Assembly (NCBI GenBank): GCA_009859145.1
Contig: VRVR01000036.1
Span: 224,972 to 288,971 of the forward strand
Direction of reading: 5' to 3'
Length of the DNA stretch: 64,000 bases
DNA from: Andalucia godoyi
Taxonomy: Eukaryota > Discoba > Jakobea > Jakobida > Andaluciidae
The translations under genes were made by a program, and so were the position numbers. The number at the start of each line of letters is the position of its first letter. The first letter of the stretch is position 1. The notes beneath the pieces were generated by a model, which was not told where the DNA came from, made no database searches, and worked only from the letters and a program-made list of their open reading frames with translations. Positions 20,409 to 30,730 of the stretch are shown here, piece by piece.

Positions 20409-20885
20409 TTGTGCACATCATCAATTAAAATAAATAAAACAAAAGGTGAGAGAGAAAAGTAATAAAAAAAAAAAAGAAGAAATGCTCCAAGACTGGTCAT
20501 TCCCGTTCCACCAGATGCCCCACGCAGTTTCACCGTCGTTCTGCGGGGACAGCTCTTCCTTCATTGCGCAGATTTCATCCGCGAAAATTTCCCGCTCTCG
20601 ATCGAATTCCTTTCAAAACAGGCAAATAAACAGAATTTTTTTCAAGAAAACCAAAAAAATATAAATATAAATTGTTTTTTCTAATTAATAAAACAACAAC
20701 AAAAAGCAAATAACAAACCAACAAAACAACATCTCGCAGATCCTCGCATCTCCATTTTCTGTCTTTCCTTCTTTCCTTCCTGCTATTCTGGTTGCTCCAT
20801 AGACGGATAAATATGAAGTTTGAAGGAGGTGAGAGAGAACGAGAAAAGTATTAATACAGAAACTGGAAAAACAACAACCTTCCGC
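20409..20885. other. Intergenic spacer with polyadenylation signal
   Basis: A 477-base spacer between two plus-strand genes. An AATAAA lies at 20429-20434, 20 bases after the CASP stop. The rest is A-rich, with a T/C-rich block at 20755-20785 upstream of the next gene. A 13-codon upstream ATG frame begins at 20813. No gene is supported. Confidence 0.45.
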
Positions 20886-23800
20886 ATGACTGGCGCTCGA
20901 GATGCAGCAAAGAGTCGTTTAAAGACGCTCCACGACTACTTTTCGAGGTTTCCAGTGTTTGCGGATCTTTTGGAGGACCATGTTCGTTCCAAGTTCATCA
21001 ACCAGTCGCTGTACCTGTCTGCATTCGTGGTCGTCTTGTCCTTTCTGTTCTATGCGGTTTTACAGGATCCTTCTGCATTCTACGGCAAACAAGAAGCTTC
21101 CAAGATCATTATCTATGGAAATCCATTTCAAAGCATTGCTACGCTTGGGAGACCGGTACGAACGATCAATCCAGACGAGACCATGATCGTGCGCGTAGTG
21201 AATACGCAAGGTTTGGGAGTCCCGCAGAAACGAGTTGCGATCAATGCAGTGATCCGCCACGGGTCGCTCAAGCATTCGTATGCTTACTTTCCAGGCTCTT
21301 ACGCGTTCGGGAGCCTGTGCAGTTGGACGTCTGCCGTCGATTACATTGACCGGCTTCGATTTGAGCGTGTTTGTCAGGCGCTAGTCGAGCCGGGGTTTTT
21401 GGTCACGGACGATGACGGGACGATCGAAATTGGAGCCTTTTCGGTCTCTTCTGCGTTTGAAGGATTGTTTGACATTTATTTTGCGGTCGATGGTGTTGCT
21501 TCGGATCCGTTTTCGGTGTCCTTCCATTCTCCGGTGCAGAGAATTGTGTTGCGGACGATCCCATATCAGGATGCGACTGAGCAAGACGCAGACGACGATT
21601 GGACCCAGCTCGCGTCTGCAATCAGCAACTTGCCCGCTTCCCTCCTTCTCGGATCCGCAGTTCCAGATGATCAGCTGCCATTCGTTTGTTTGCTGGATTC
21701 GTCTGCGAAGCCCATTCCGAAAACTCGAGTCGTTTTGTATTCGTATGCACCCAGTCCAGCACCGGGAATCAATCTTGTGGATTCAGTGCTGCTCGAAGAA
21801 CAACCATCGCAATTACAGATTGTGAGTTGGACGCCAGTGCCAGACGAAATGCTGTTTCTTCTTTCTCCTGGGAATTTGCAACGGCTTGCTGTGTTTGAGA
21901 ATGATTTCGGCATGACGGATGAAACGGGGTGTGTGAAACTCACAGGGTTGACGATGGTGTCAGCTGACCATGATCGAACCTTTTTGGGCGTCGTTGCTGG
22001 TGGATTATCCTCGTTACTGAACCCGGTTGCACCGATTTCGGTAGTTTCGCAGCTTTCCGGTGCAGATTGCCGCTTGGTGCCTCTGTGGAGCGGAGTTGTC
22101 TTGGCCACACAAGGTGTTCAAATTTTACCCGCACTGCGTGTGCGACTCGTGTGCAATGCGTCTCTCCAAGGAGTCTCCCTGCAAGGTGCAATGGTCTCTG
22201 CCCACATCCACGCAGTCGACCAATTCGAATTGTCGTTTGGCTTCAAACCATCTCTGCAATCTGCATTTGCCCTTCCCTCTGTTCAACTGGAGAATTCTGT
22301 GGCATACACAGATGAAGACGGAATCGCCTCCTTCTCGCAGTTGCTTGTGTCAGACGGTGGCGGTTTCAAGACCGCGCGGCTCGCGTTCTCGTGCGCATCC
22401 GCGCCGACTCTTTTCATTTCGGCTGATCAAGAAATCCATTTGATAAGTCGTGTCCGGCAAATTAACTTCGTTCCAGATGGCGGAAGCAAGTTTCCCGTTG
22501 AAGTCTCGTTGTACTCTGCGTTCCAGGTCCCCGGGTTGTTCAAAGTAACAGACAGTCAGGGATCAGCGGTGGAATCCCTGCCATTTCTCGTTCGATATGC
22601 GGCGCCAGCAGCTCCCGTTTCGGCGACAGATTCGATTGACGTTCTGGATTTGGATTACGTGGCCCTTGCTCAAGGATACAGAATCTCCGTCATGGTGCTT
22701 GCTGCAGAGTTGCACACCGTGTACAGCCTGGAAGTGTCAGTCGATGAAGGAGTGACGTGGTTCGGGTTTCCCGAGCTGCAGATTACGGTGATTGCCAACG
22801 CAGATGTGATGTCTTCGAACCCAGAGTATGTCCAGAGTTGCTCATCATCTGGCCGTGGCATCCCAGTGTATCCCCACATGGTTTCCGCAGGGTTGCGAAT
22901 GAATCGGACGATACATTATCCACTCGATCGTGACCCTCATTCTCACTTGCTTCTTGACGGCTGGTTCGATTCCTGCGGGTACTTGACCCACAATTTGTCG
23001 GCGTATCCAACACTCTACCGGTTTTTTGCGCGGGAATTTGGGATTCTCTTTTCCTCGCGCTCGCAAAAGACGAACGAGCTGGTGGTTTCCGCATTTCAGG
23101 AGTCATGGTTCGATAGTGGCCCGTCGTCCGATGTGACGGTCTTTGACAAAGAGCGGTCAGATGTGACCTTTGGAAGCGGAGTGCTGTTGGAATCCTTCGT
23201 TCCCGACCGACTGTTCCAAGCGCTGTTTCTCTCCAACATTGCAGTTCCGCAGTTTTCGTCGAAGACATCCGGTTTGGACGATCTGTTCGGCCGGTCCTTC
23301 CCTTCGTCCCCATCTCGCTGGTTCGCGATGAAAGCTGGAATCTTGGAAGTCTCCGCTGTCTCTGTTTTGAGTTCAAACGATGGATTTACCCAGAACGTGT
23401 CCATACGTGCCAACTTCGCAGATGGGTTCAACACAAGCGCAGTCCAAAAAGGGATACAGTGTTGGCTAGTCACAGTGTCCCGTCCACTGTACTATGATTT
23501 GCTCCTCTCTGTGTCTTCCGATGTTTTTAACAACCAGTGGAACGGTGCCGCGTCTCTGCTGGATGCTCCGGCAGTTACTCTGCATCAGACCATGGATGCA
23601 GGGTCTTCCATGTGTGCCTTCTCCTGGAGATGTCCCATTGGTTCTCCCGGCGTGTACTGGCTGTCTCCGCAAGTCGAGACGGTGCCTGGGGAACCCATTC
23701 AGGTGAATTGTCGGAATCGTGTTTCGTTCAATGTTTCCGGCGATGGACCCGCGGAAATTCAAATTGGAAAGGCGTTTTCATTTGAAATCGCCATCACCTC

Positions 23801-26800
23801 TGATGCTCAGTCACCTGTCGTGGCGAGCTTGTTTGTGAAAGTCTTCTCCTTGATGCACAATTCTTCGTATCCTTTGGCCACCGAGTCTCTTCCCATACGG
23901 CATCTCCTGCCCTGCGCCTTCCAGAGCAACGGACTAGCGGTTTGCACGGTGGCGGTGCTTCCTCGCGAAGATGTCTTGGAAACGGACGTGGTCTCCGTCC
24001 AAATCGTGTACGCCCCATTCACGGAATCTGCGATTGAGCAAGAAGCCTTCAGAACCGTTCTTGCGAACCTCTCTCCGTCCATGTATTCGATGTCGTTTTT
24101 TGGACAGGATCCTGCCGACTCCATCTCTCTTATACCAGGCTTGACAGTTGCACAGCCGTTTTCTGTATGCTTGTCGTCCGACGTTACGTTTTTGTCTTTC
24201 TGGTTTGCACCGCAGGTTACCCTGCACGCTGTGGATTCGAGCCGAGAGGAATTCTCGTCCAATCTTCGGTACACATTTGTCACACACGATAATGAGGATA
24301 TGAGATCCCCTCTTCTTGTGTATGGCAGCGGTGTTACTCGCCTATGTGCCAACTTTCGAGTCGTCATTACGGCGTCCTCGGACCAAAATCTGCGCATGTG
24401 CTCCCGCTACAGCAGTGTGAATTCCTCTTGTCTGAGCATTGTACTTTCGAGTTCTGTTCGGTTCGCCAGTCTTGGGGTTCAATCTGGGTGGTCCTATTCC
24501 GATCTTTACGGAATGCTGCCAGTCCAACTTTCGGTGCCGTCATTTGAGGTTGGCGATCGCATTCCTATTATTGTCAGGGCTTTGCAATTGGGCTCTTTTG
24601 TCAACGCCAGTTACGTTTCCAAAGATTTGGTGTTGAACTTCCCGAACCTCCCGGCTCCGGTGGCCAATGCCAAAATAGTCTTGTACCCTGTCTATTGCGG
24701 GGCGTCTCTCTTTTCCTCTGATTTGGTTCTTGCCGCGAAGCAATGTGCAAGCATCAATGTCGGAGATGTTGGAAGCATTGTTCGGAATGGGAATGTGGAG
24801 TTTCCGTCGAGCTCGAACATTAACTTCACGAGCGAGGTAACGCTGACGACTTACCCCTTTTCTGTGAACGATTTTTCCGAGTTTGGCACGGCGCAGTTCA
24901 CGTCGTTTGCGCTGACTGCAGGGATGCAAGGGTATTACTCGATCTTGAGCATTGTGGAGGGTTCTCTCGTGCGTTCTCTTCCGTACTTAATTTATTTGCA
25001 TAATGCTGTCCAGTCTGTCACAGTCGGGCCCTTCTCGGGATCCTATCCCAGCCGCATTACATCCGCAGGGCGCCAGACTTTGGATCCTCCTATCTATATT
25101 TTCCTTACGGGAGAAGCCGGAAATTCCTCCATGGCGGGATTCGCAGCCCGAATCCGTTTCTCGGTGACCTCCTGCCACGAATTTTCCAAGCTTTGTTTTG
25201 TTTCGCCTCCGACGCTGGTCACACCGCCTTCCGACGATGGTGGCATGATCGTCGTTTCTGATATTGACATCCCAGCTTCTTCCTACGGTGAATATGATGT
25301 TGTGGTGTCTGTGAATGGAGTTCAAGCGAGCACATTTTCAATGGTAATCCAGAATTCTGCAACTGTGGATTTGGGTTCTATCAGCGAGTTCAAATTATTC
25401 TCTCTGTTTCTCATGGTGCTGCTGATTCCGCAGTTCATGGCCAACGTTGATTCTTCGAAGCGCTGGCTGCTGGTCTGTGGCGTGGTTGTCTCTGCACTTA
25501 TCTTTGTGTTGCTCATCGTGTTTGCATTCAAAGACGTTTTCTATCCTTCTTCCCTGCCTCTCCATGCGGTCTATCTAGATTATGCTCTTCGATGGGTTGC
25601 CGTTCTGTTACTACTGGGAATCTTCCTTGGATTTTGCTTTCGGCTGTTGATGTCCTTCTCGGCGAAATCGTGCGATGCAACGGCAACGCAGACATCCCTT
25701 TGGTCTTCCAAGCTGCACGTTCAACAGCTGCTGCGGAATCGCAGTTCCTCTTTGGGACGTCAAGGGAACGAACAAGATTGGCTGTTGGGGAAGCCGTCTC
25801 CAGTGCACGTGAATGCGGGGCGTTCCCATCCTACCGTGCTTGTTTTGCAACTCCGCTTGTGGATGAATACCGCCAAATTTCGATTGTCTCGCTTGCGCAA
25901 GTTTGTTTTCCCGCAGCGCCTTTGGTTGTCATTTCTGCTGTCCTGTTTCTTTTTCGTTCTTTCCATGGCTTGCATGTATATTCTTTACCTCTGGGAAAAG
26001 TTCATCGTCGTGTCTGTGTTCAATTATTATATCGATCGCTTTTATGTGCTGACCGCTGGATCAGCACAAAACACGTTCGAAAACCTGTTCTTTCCGGGAT
26101 CCTATCCGACCTCGGGAACTCCCACGAACGACGCGTCGGGCTTTCCGTTCTTGCATGATTTCATCTTGATGCTTCTTGGACGCGCGCATGATGTTTCCGA
26201 GTTCTACCACCAAGTATTAGTCGGTCTGCGGACTGCGTTCTGGGTGGCCGCTTCCATGGCGTCACTTTTCTTTGTCTGCTGTTGGTTCTGCATCTTCATC
26301 CTTTTTGAATGTCGAGTGCAAAACATGCGGCGCGGCGTCTATTTCTTTCGAAGAGGCGTCTTTCAGACTGCGATTCTCCGAGCGCCTCAGTACGTTGGGT
26401 TCCACGTGAGCTCTTCTCTTGTGTCCGGGCTCTTGTGCTTTGGGACTGTTTGGCTGTTGATTTTCCTGCTTTGCTTTCCTGCTGTTCGCCACTGGGTCGT
26501 CGACTATCTAGTTCCGTTGATTGTCATTTACTTCCTGACAAACGTCCTTTTTTTGCTGTTCATCACGTTTGTTGCCTCCAAATTCCTTGTGTGCGGAAAC
26601 GACCTTCGACATCGCCGTATATTTGCTGGATATGATTTTGCGATGACAATGCTTGGAATCATCTTTGGAGTCTTTTCTGCAGTGCGCCAACTGATCCAGG
26701 GTCTCGCATTGATCATCTTTTACATGATGCGAATCGACTTGTGTCCTGCCGATGATTCGCGAGCCTCCGTGATGACACCGTATTCGTCGTATGTAGGAAT

Positions 26801-27104
26801 GACATACGCTTTTCATTATTTGCAGAACGCTGTTCTTGTTGTGTTTCTGGATGCTATTTCAAAATCTCAGAACTTCGCAGATGGATACACCCGAATGCCG
26901 TCTGAGAGTCCCCGACGACAACGCATTGTCGCAAAGTACTGGTTGCTCATCACCCTTTCTAATAATCCATCCCTCTGTGCGCTCAGAAAACACCAATTGT
27001 CCCAAGATGTCAAACACCTGTCCTCCACGCCTGCCCCATTGGGTTACTCCACGAACATCAACGATTCTCCGTTGTCCAACAGAAAAGCCGAGCTTGTAGT
27101 ATGA
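20886..27104 (+). CDS. Giant membrane protein, beta-rich ectodomain plus STRA6-like C-terminal membrane module
   Basis: About 2,072 residues from the ATG giving MTGARDAAK; codons upstream to 20820 are open but lack ATG. A short basic cytosolic N terminus is followed by one membrane span (near residue 45-65) and then about 1,430 residues of Ser/Val-rich, beta-patterned sequence with scattered Asn-x-Ser/Thr sites, looking like repeated Ig/fibronectin-type folds outside the cell or in a lumen. From about residue 1,500 come eight or more membrane spans. The last part has features recalling STRA6 retinol receptors: a YVGFH segment before a span, RIDLCP then a Tyr-rich YSSYVGM stretch, and KYWLLITLSNNPSLCALRKH near the C terminus. 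Family membership is tentative, and substrate is unknown. Confidence 0.7.
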   Translation: MTGARDAAKSRLKTLHDYFSRFPVFADLLEDHVRSKFINQSLYLSAFVVVLSFLFYAVLQDPSAFYGKQEASKIIIYGNPFQSIATLGRPVRTINPDETMIVRVVNTQGLGVPQKRVAINAVIRHGSLKHSYAYFPGSYAFGSLCSWTSAVDYIDRLRFERVCQALVEPGFLVTDDDGTIEIGAFSVSSAFEGLFDIYFAVDGVASDPFSVSFHSPVQRIVLRTIPYQDATEQDADDDWTQLASAISNLPASLLLGSAVPDDQLPFVCLLDSSAKPIPKTRVVLYSYAPSPAPGINLVDSVLLEEQPSQLQIVSWTPVPDEMLFLLSPGNLQRLAVFENDFGMTDETGCVKLTGLTMVSADHDRTFLGVVAGGLSSLLNPVAPISVVSQLSGADCRLVPLWSGVVLATQGVQILPALRVRLVCNASLQGVSLQGAMVSAHIHAVDQFELSFGFKPSLQSAFALPSVQLENSVAYTDEDGIASFSQLLVSDGGGFKTARLAFSCASAPTLFISADQEIHLISRVRQINFVPDGGSKFPVEVSLYSAFQVPGLFKVTDSQGSAVESLPFLVRYAAPAAPVSATDSIDVLDLDYVALAQGYRISVMVLAAELHTVYSLEVSVDEGVTWFGFPELQITVIANADVMSSNPEYVQSCSSSGRGIPVYPHMVSAGLRMNRTIHYPLDRDPHSHLLLDGWFDSCGYLTHNLSAYPTLYRFFAREFGILFSSRSQKTNELVVSAFQESWFDSGPSSDVTVFDKERSDVTFGSGVLLESFVPDRLFQALFLSNIAVPQFSSKTSGLDDLFGRSFPSSPSRWFAMKAGILEVSAVSVLSSNDGFTQNVSIRANFADGFNTSAVQKGIQCWLVTVSRPLYYDLLLSVSSDVFNNQWNGAASLLDAPAVTLHQTMDAGSSMCAFSWRCPIGSPGVYWLSPQVETVPGEPIQVNCRNRVSFNVSGDGPAEIQIGKAFSFEIAITSDAQSPVVASLFVKVFSLMHNSSYPLATESLPIRHLLPCAFQSNGLAVCTVAVLPREDVLETDVVSVQIVYAPFTESAIEQEAFRTVLANLSPSMYSMSFFGQDPADSISLIPGLTVAQPFSVCLSSDVTFLSFWFAPQVTLHAVDSSREEFSSNLRYTFVTHDNEDMRSPLLVYGSGVTRLCANFRVVITASSDQNLRMCSRYSSVNSSCLSIVLSSSVRFASLGVQSGWSYSDLYGMLPVQLSVPSFEVGDRIPIIVRALQLGSFVNASYVSKDLVLNFPNLPAPVANAKIVLYPVYCGASLFSSDLVLAAKQCASINVGDVGSIVRNGNVEFPSSSNINFTSEVTLTTYPFSVNDFSEFGTAQFTSFALTAGMQGYYSILSIVEGSLVRSLPYLIYLHNAVQSVTVGPFSGSYPSRITSAGRQTLDPPIYIFLTGEAGNSSMAGFAARIRFSVTSCHEFSKLCFVSPPTLVTPPSDDGGMIVVSDIDIPASSYGEYDVVVSVNGVQASTFSMVIQNSATVDLGSISEFKLFSLFLMVLLIPQFMANVDSSKRWLLVCGVVVSALIFVLLIVFAFKDVFYPSSLPLHAVYLDYALRWVAVLLLLGIFLGFCFRLLMSFSAKSCDATATQTSLWSSKLHVQQLLRNRSSSLGRQGNEQDWLLGKPSPVHVNAGRSHPTVLVLQLRLWMNTAKFRLSRLRKFVFPQRLWLSFLLSCFFFVLSMACMYILYLWEKFIVVSVFNYYIDRFYVLTAGSAQNTFENLFFPGSYPTSGTPTNDASGFPFLHDFILMLLGRAHDVSEFYHQVLVGLRTAFWVAASMASLFFVCCWFCIFILFECRVQNMRRGVYFFRRGVFQTAILRAPQYVGFHVSSSLVSGLLCFGTVWLLIFLLCFPAVRHWVVDYLVPLIVIYFLTNVLFLLFITFVASKFLVCGNDLRHRRIFAGYDFAMTMLGIIFGVFSAVRQLIQGLALIIFYMMRIDLCPADDSRASVMTPYSSYVGMTYAFHYLQNAVLVVFLDAISKSQNFADGYTRMPSESPRRQRIVAKYWLLITLSNNPSLCALRKHQLSQDVKHLSSTPAPLGYSTNINDSPLSNRKAELVV

Positions 27105-27716
27105 TGGATGGGCGGCAACATCCCCTCTGAGCTTTTGTCTTTCATTTTCCGTTTTCCGCTCGCCAGAACGTGGATCATTATTGATCATCATCGGCTAAGC
27201 TGTCACCGAAGACAGATCCAAAGCCACGTGTTTTTATTAATTGGGCCGAACACCAACTCTTCAATGCAGACTGATCTGCATCAAAGGGTCGTCGCAACCA
27301 CGAGTTTCTTGGTTCTCGGCATCTGCGGGCATGGCTGGTCTGAGGTTGTCGGAAAGATCCCTCTCTGGAGCCGTGAGATGTTTTGTCCTTGTCCTTTTGA
27401 TGAATGGTGCTGCTGGAGGGTTCGATTATAAAACACAAACGAAACAGAAAGAATAGCAGAAAGAAAAAGTGAAGAAATGAAAGAAAAATCTAGACTTGAC
27501 TACGGTGAGAAAGTCATACTGAATTTGTTTCATCCGCAAAAGCTGCCCCAACCGTTCGTTTGCGTTAATGTATTGTTGTTGATTTATTTAGTCTTTTTAA
27601 AAATCGTAATTTACCATTATTTTCTCGTGAACAAGGTAGCTTTCCTTTTGTTTTTGGGGAGAAACCAACAACAAAAACAACAACAACAACAACATTCTGA
27701 TATCGAAACGAAAGAA
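27105..27716. other. Intergenic spacer / 5' region of TBC gene
   Basis: A 612-base spacer. Its second half is AT-rich and contains an in-frame upstream ATG at 27477 whose 80 codons read hydrophobic residues and a Gln run from a CAA repeat (about 27668-27693). I treat that as UTR. No separate gene is visible. Confidence 0.4.
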
Positions 27717-29477
27717 ATGTCGGATCCTATTCCGTTGACTCCGCTACAGTCTAAAGCGCGATCGATGCTGTTCGCCGACGATGATAATTCCCCGTTCAAG
27801 GATTCGCCAGCGGGTGTTAGTCCTCCTCGTCCTGATCCGCAGTTCAACCGTAGGACGGTGTACACTGCTTCAGCACCGCTCTTTTCGGATGCCTCACGAC
27901 CGATTGCCGATGCTGCTGTTTCGCACCACCCTTCGACGACGGCGAGCGCAATGAGTCGAAATCCGTTTGAGACAGAGTCGGAAGAAGATCTGACATCTGC
28001 CAGTTTGCTGAAGCGATCGCGCAGAAAAAGCGATGCTCTGGATTCCAAGTCTGCGGCAATTAAGAATGAGCCTGAACTGCAGGACCAAAAGGCAGGTTCA
28101 GTCTTTTCTGCCGAATCTGACGATGCAGCTAGCAACCACATCAGCAACATCAGCAACAGCAGCAACAGCAGCAACAGCAGCAACAACAACAGCAACAACA
28201 GCAACAACAGTAACAACACCGCTAACAACCATAGCAACGCAAATAACAACAATAAGCATGACGATTCGGCATCCGAGGACAGCGATCAGATGCGGCAGGA
28301 GGATGCGGTCGCTTCTCCTGTTGTCATCAAGGTGCTGACAGAGTTGGAAATGACCGAGGAGGAGGCTGCGAGGCTGCGAAGAGCTGCTGCAGAGGGAAAG
28401 ATGCGCAAAGAAGAGCGCCAATCTGCGTGGATGCTGTTTTTAGGCCTCTGGCACAAGCCCGTTGATGCCATGGATGCAAAATACAAGCAACTTACCGATA
28501 TGTATCTTGTGAATCCGGAGGCGACAGAAGAAGACCATCCGCTGGCGCAATCGGACAACTCAAAATGGGCAAAGTGGTTCGACATTGAGGAGCGCCGAAA
28601 GGAAATCTTCAAGGATTTGCTGCGCTTGCATCCAGGCAATCCGTATTTTGAAGACAGGCAGCTGCAAAATGTCATGTGTGACATGTTGCTATTTTGGAGC
28701 TTGGAGCACAAGAATGTCGGGTATCGACAAGGAATGCACGAGATTCTTTCGTACATCTTCATGACGACGCTGGAGCCGACGCAGAATCGCGGTCTTGTTT
28801 ATGCCATGTTTGAATCGGTAATGGCTAAGCTGGCGTATTATTACAAGGAAATTCCGAGCATTGAGAATCTGGTTCGTCAGACGGACCCTGCGCTCTACAC
28901 ACACCTCTTCACGCAGCTTCGGGTTGAGCCGCAGTTTTATCTGATTCGGTGGTTGCGCTTGCTGTGGGGTCGCGAGTACCCTGTTGACGACGTGTTATGC
29001 TTGTGGGACTTTGTGCTGAACGATCCATCGCTGATCGAGCACGTGTGCGTGGCAATGCTGGTGTTTGTGCGATCCGAGTTACTTGATGCAGATTCGTCCA
29101 CGGCGATGAAGTTTTTGATGAAATTCCCCTCGTTGCGCACCATTGATGGGGGAATCCACAACATTATGGAGATGGCCGCGCTGTCGTCAGAAGGCCGGAG
29201 GATCGCCAGCTATCGGGCGGAGAAGGAAGACAAGAAGAAGCATGCCGTGGAAGAACGGATGGTTGCCGAACAGCACACTGCAGTGAAGCTTCAGAGTCTG
29301 GATGCAACTGTGCGTGCCCGTGCGTTGCTTGAGATCGAAGGGAGGAAGCTGGAGGGAATCATCGACCGTTTGCAAAAATCCATCGACATTCGCACAGTGT
29401 CCGAGAGCGTCTTGTTTTGTCTCGCAGAGCTCAAGCAAATGCGCGATACCTTGCTGTACAACATTTCTGATCCTTGA
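27717..29477 (+). CDS. TBC-domain Rab GTPase-activating protein, TBC1D5-like
   Basis: 586 residues from the ATG giving MSDPIPLT. The TBC domain spans about residues 230-510. It has the dual-finger catalytic residues: Arg in IFKDLLR (IxxDxxR, about residue 296-302) and Gln in GYRQGMHE (YxQ, about 335-342). Later SYIFMTTLEP and a WRLL-type RWLRLLWGREYP block complete the fold. The GYRQGMHE form and the overall pattern resemble TBC1D5, which acts on Rab7 at endosomes with retromer. Residues about 140-185 are an Asn/Ser run from AAC/AGC repeats, inserted in a disordered N-terminal region. An in-frame upstream ATG at 27477 would add a hydrophobic 80-residue extension; I consider that unlikely. Confidence 0.9.
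   Translation: MSDPIPLTPLQSKARSMLFADDDNSPFKDSPAGVSPPRPDPQFNRRTVYTASAPLFSDASRPIADAAVSHHPSTTASAMSRNPFETESEEDLTSASLLKRSRRKSDALDSKSAAIKNEPELQDQKAGSVFSAESDDAASNHISNISNSSNSSNSSNNNSNNSNNSNNTANNHSNANNNNKHDDSASEDSDQMRQEDAVASPVVIKVLTELEMTEEEAARLRRAAAEGKMRKEERQSAWMLFLGLWHKPVDAMDAKYKQLTDMYLVNPEATEEDHPLAQSDNSKWAKWFDIEERRKEIFKDLLRLHPGNPYFEDRQLQNVMCDMLLFWSLEHKNVGYRQGMHEILSYIFMTTLEPTQNRGLVYAMFESVMAKLAYYYKEIPSIENLVRQTDPALYTHLFTQLRVEPQFYLIRWLRLLWGREYPVDDVLCLWDFVLNDPSLIEHVCVAMLVFVRSELLDADSSTAMKFLMKFPSLRTIDGGIHNIMEMAALSSEGRRIASYRAEKEDKKKHAVEERMVAEQHTAVKLQSLDATVRARALLEIEGRKLEGIIDRLQKSIDIRTVSESVLFCLAELKQMRDTLLYNISDP
28139..28258 (+). repeat. Coding AAC/AGC repeat (poly-Asn/Ser)
   Basis: An imperfect AAC, AGC and ATC codon tract encoding an Asn/Ser run within the N-terminal region of the TBC protein. 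Interruptions show it is not a fresh expansion. Confidence 0.85.
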
Positions 29478-29902
29478 AGGGTGCACACCGGCCGCTTCTT
29501 TTGCTGCAGAAATTGTTCATTATCAATCCTTCTAGGCTGGTTTTTTGGTGCGGTTGATCTAAACAATTTCGGAAAACATGAAGAAAAATATGAGGAAAAG
29601 AATGCCAACTTTCGTTCCACCTTTGAAAACCGCACTATTATTTTCTTTTTTCTTTTCCGTTCTGTGTGTTTATCGTAATTTCCTTTATTCCTCTCCCACC
29701 TTGGGCAAGGCAAGACAAAGAGAAAAGAAGAAAATAAGAGTTTTAATTAATTAAAAAAATTAAAAAATTAAAATAAAAAAAAAGCAGAGAAGCAATACTT
29801 TGATTAACACATAAAGAAAAACCGACAGGCTCCAACAACAGCAGGAGAATTACCACCACGCCCTTAAGAGCCACCGGCTTGTACTTGCTGGTGTTAGACA
29901 GC
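29478..29902. other. 3'-3' spacer, TBC gene / proteasome beta2
   Basis: A 425-base convergent spacer, strongly A/T-rich around 29735-29785. It probably holds the 3' UTRs and poly(A) signals of both genes. Nothing else is seen. Confidence 0.4.
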
Positions 29903-30730
29903 TCATGATGTTTCCATCGGGACTACCTCGACGGTCTCGTCAGCAACGTACACGATGGTCTTGGTCGACTCGGACAAGATCTTGGTAGTTCCTCGTGGAT
30001 AATCGTACCCCCTTTGCGACCTGTAAATTCGCTCGTTTGGTCTGTCATAGTTTCTTAGATATTCTGCCTTTCCATCGAGAGTGATGATGCACAAGTCGAC
30101 ATTTGACCCCGATCCGAGATCGTTGAAGATACCTGCTGAAATTGCTCGATGCACGATCGCCATAGCTTCTTCTCTCGTGAGGTTATCCTTGTAGCCCGAT
30201 TCCAGCACGGCCATTGCAGCCAGCGAGCCGGAGCCCATCGAAACAAACGGCAGTTTATCCACGGATCCATGCGGATGGACCGAGTACAAATGCGCGCCCT
30301 CGACATCACATCCGCCAATCACAAGCGCACAGCCAATGTGTCCCTGATACTGGAACAGTCTTCTCTTGAACATAGTCACCGCCGTCGAAACACGTGGCTT
30401 TGCCCCGTTATTTGCGTACGAATGAAGCTTGAGCTGCGAGCTCATCAGCGAAGTCATCGAGTCGCAATCCGCAGACGTTCCCGCCCCGCAGCAGCGCATA
30501 TTCTCAGCCAAATAATGAATCTTTTCACAGTTCTTGTCTGCAACCACGGATCCTTCCGTCGCACGAGTGTCTGCACCAAGAACTACACCGCCATTAAACA
30601 CAACACCGCAAATCGTCGTTCCTGTCTTGCGCAGATTCGGCAAAGGAAACCCCGCAGACGCAAGATGGGCATTGCGAATCGTATTCTCAAATGAAAATCC
30701 CGGAGTATCAGAAACCCGAACGTCAGCCAT
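29903..30730 (-). CDS. PSMB7: 20S proteasome subunit beta type-7 (beta2), trypsin-like
   Basis: Catalytic beta2 subunit of the 20S proteasome core, cleaving after basic residues. The 275-residue precursor has a propeptide of about 37 residues ending at Gly37; autocleavage would expose Thr38 in GTTICGVVF. The catalytic Asp and Lys are seen in ADTRATEGS and VADKNCEKIHY, matching beta2 family sequence almost exactly, followed by CCGAGTSAD. The C-terminal 45 residues form the extended arm typical of beta2, which wraps round beta3. The start ATG and length agree with Pup1/PSMB7 homologues. Acts in cytosol and nucleus. Confidence 0.97.
   Translation of the reverse strand: MADVRVSDTPGFSFENTIRNAHLASAGFPLPNLRKTGTTICGVVFNGGVVLGADTRATEGSVVADKNCEKIHYLAENMRCCGAGTSADCDSMTSLMSSQLKLHSYANNGAKPRVSTAVTMFKRRLFQYQGHIGCALVIGGCDVEGAHLYSVHPHGSVDKLPFVSMGSGSLAAMAVLESGYKDNLTREEAMAIVHRAISAGIFNDLGSGSNVDLCIITLDGKAEYLRNYDRPNERIYRSQRGYDYPRGTTKILSESTKTIVYVADETVEVVPMETS

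Noticed and set aside
20813-20854. Tiny first exon with 31-base intron before the giant membrane protein
   Set aside because: ATG and GTGAGA donor are in phase with a later AG, but a 31-base intron is too short to accept without transcript evidence.
27477-27716. 80-residue hydrophobic N-terminal extension of the TBC protein
   Set aside because: AT-rich, contains a CAA repeat, and no TBC1D5-like protein has a membrane N terminus; kept only as an alternative start.
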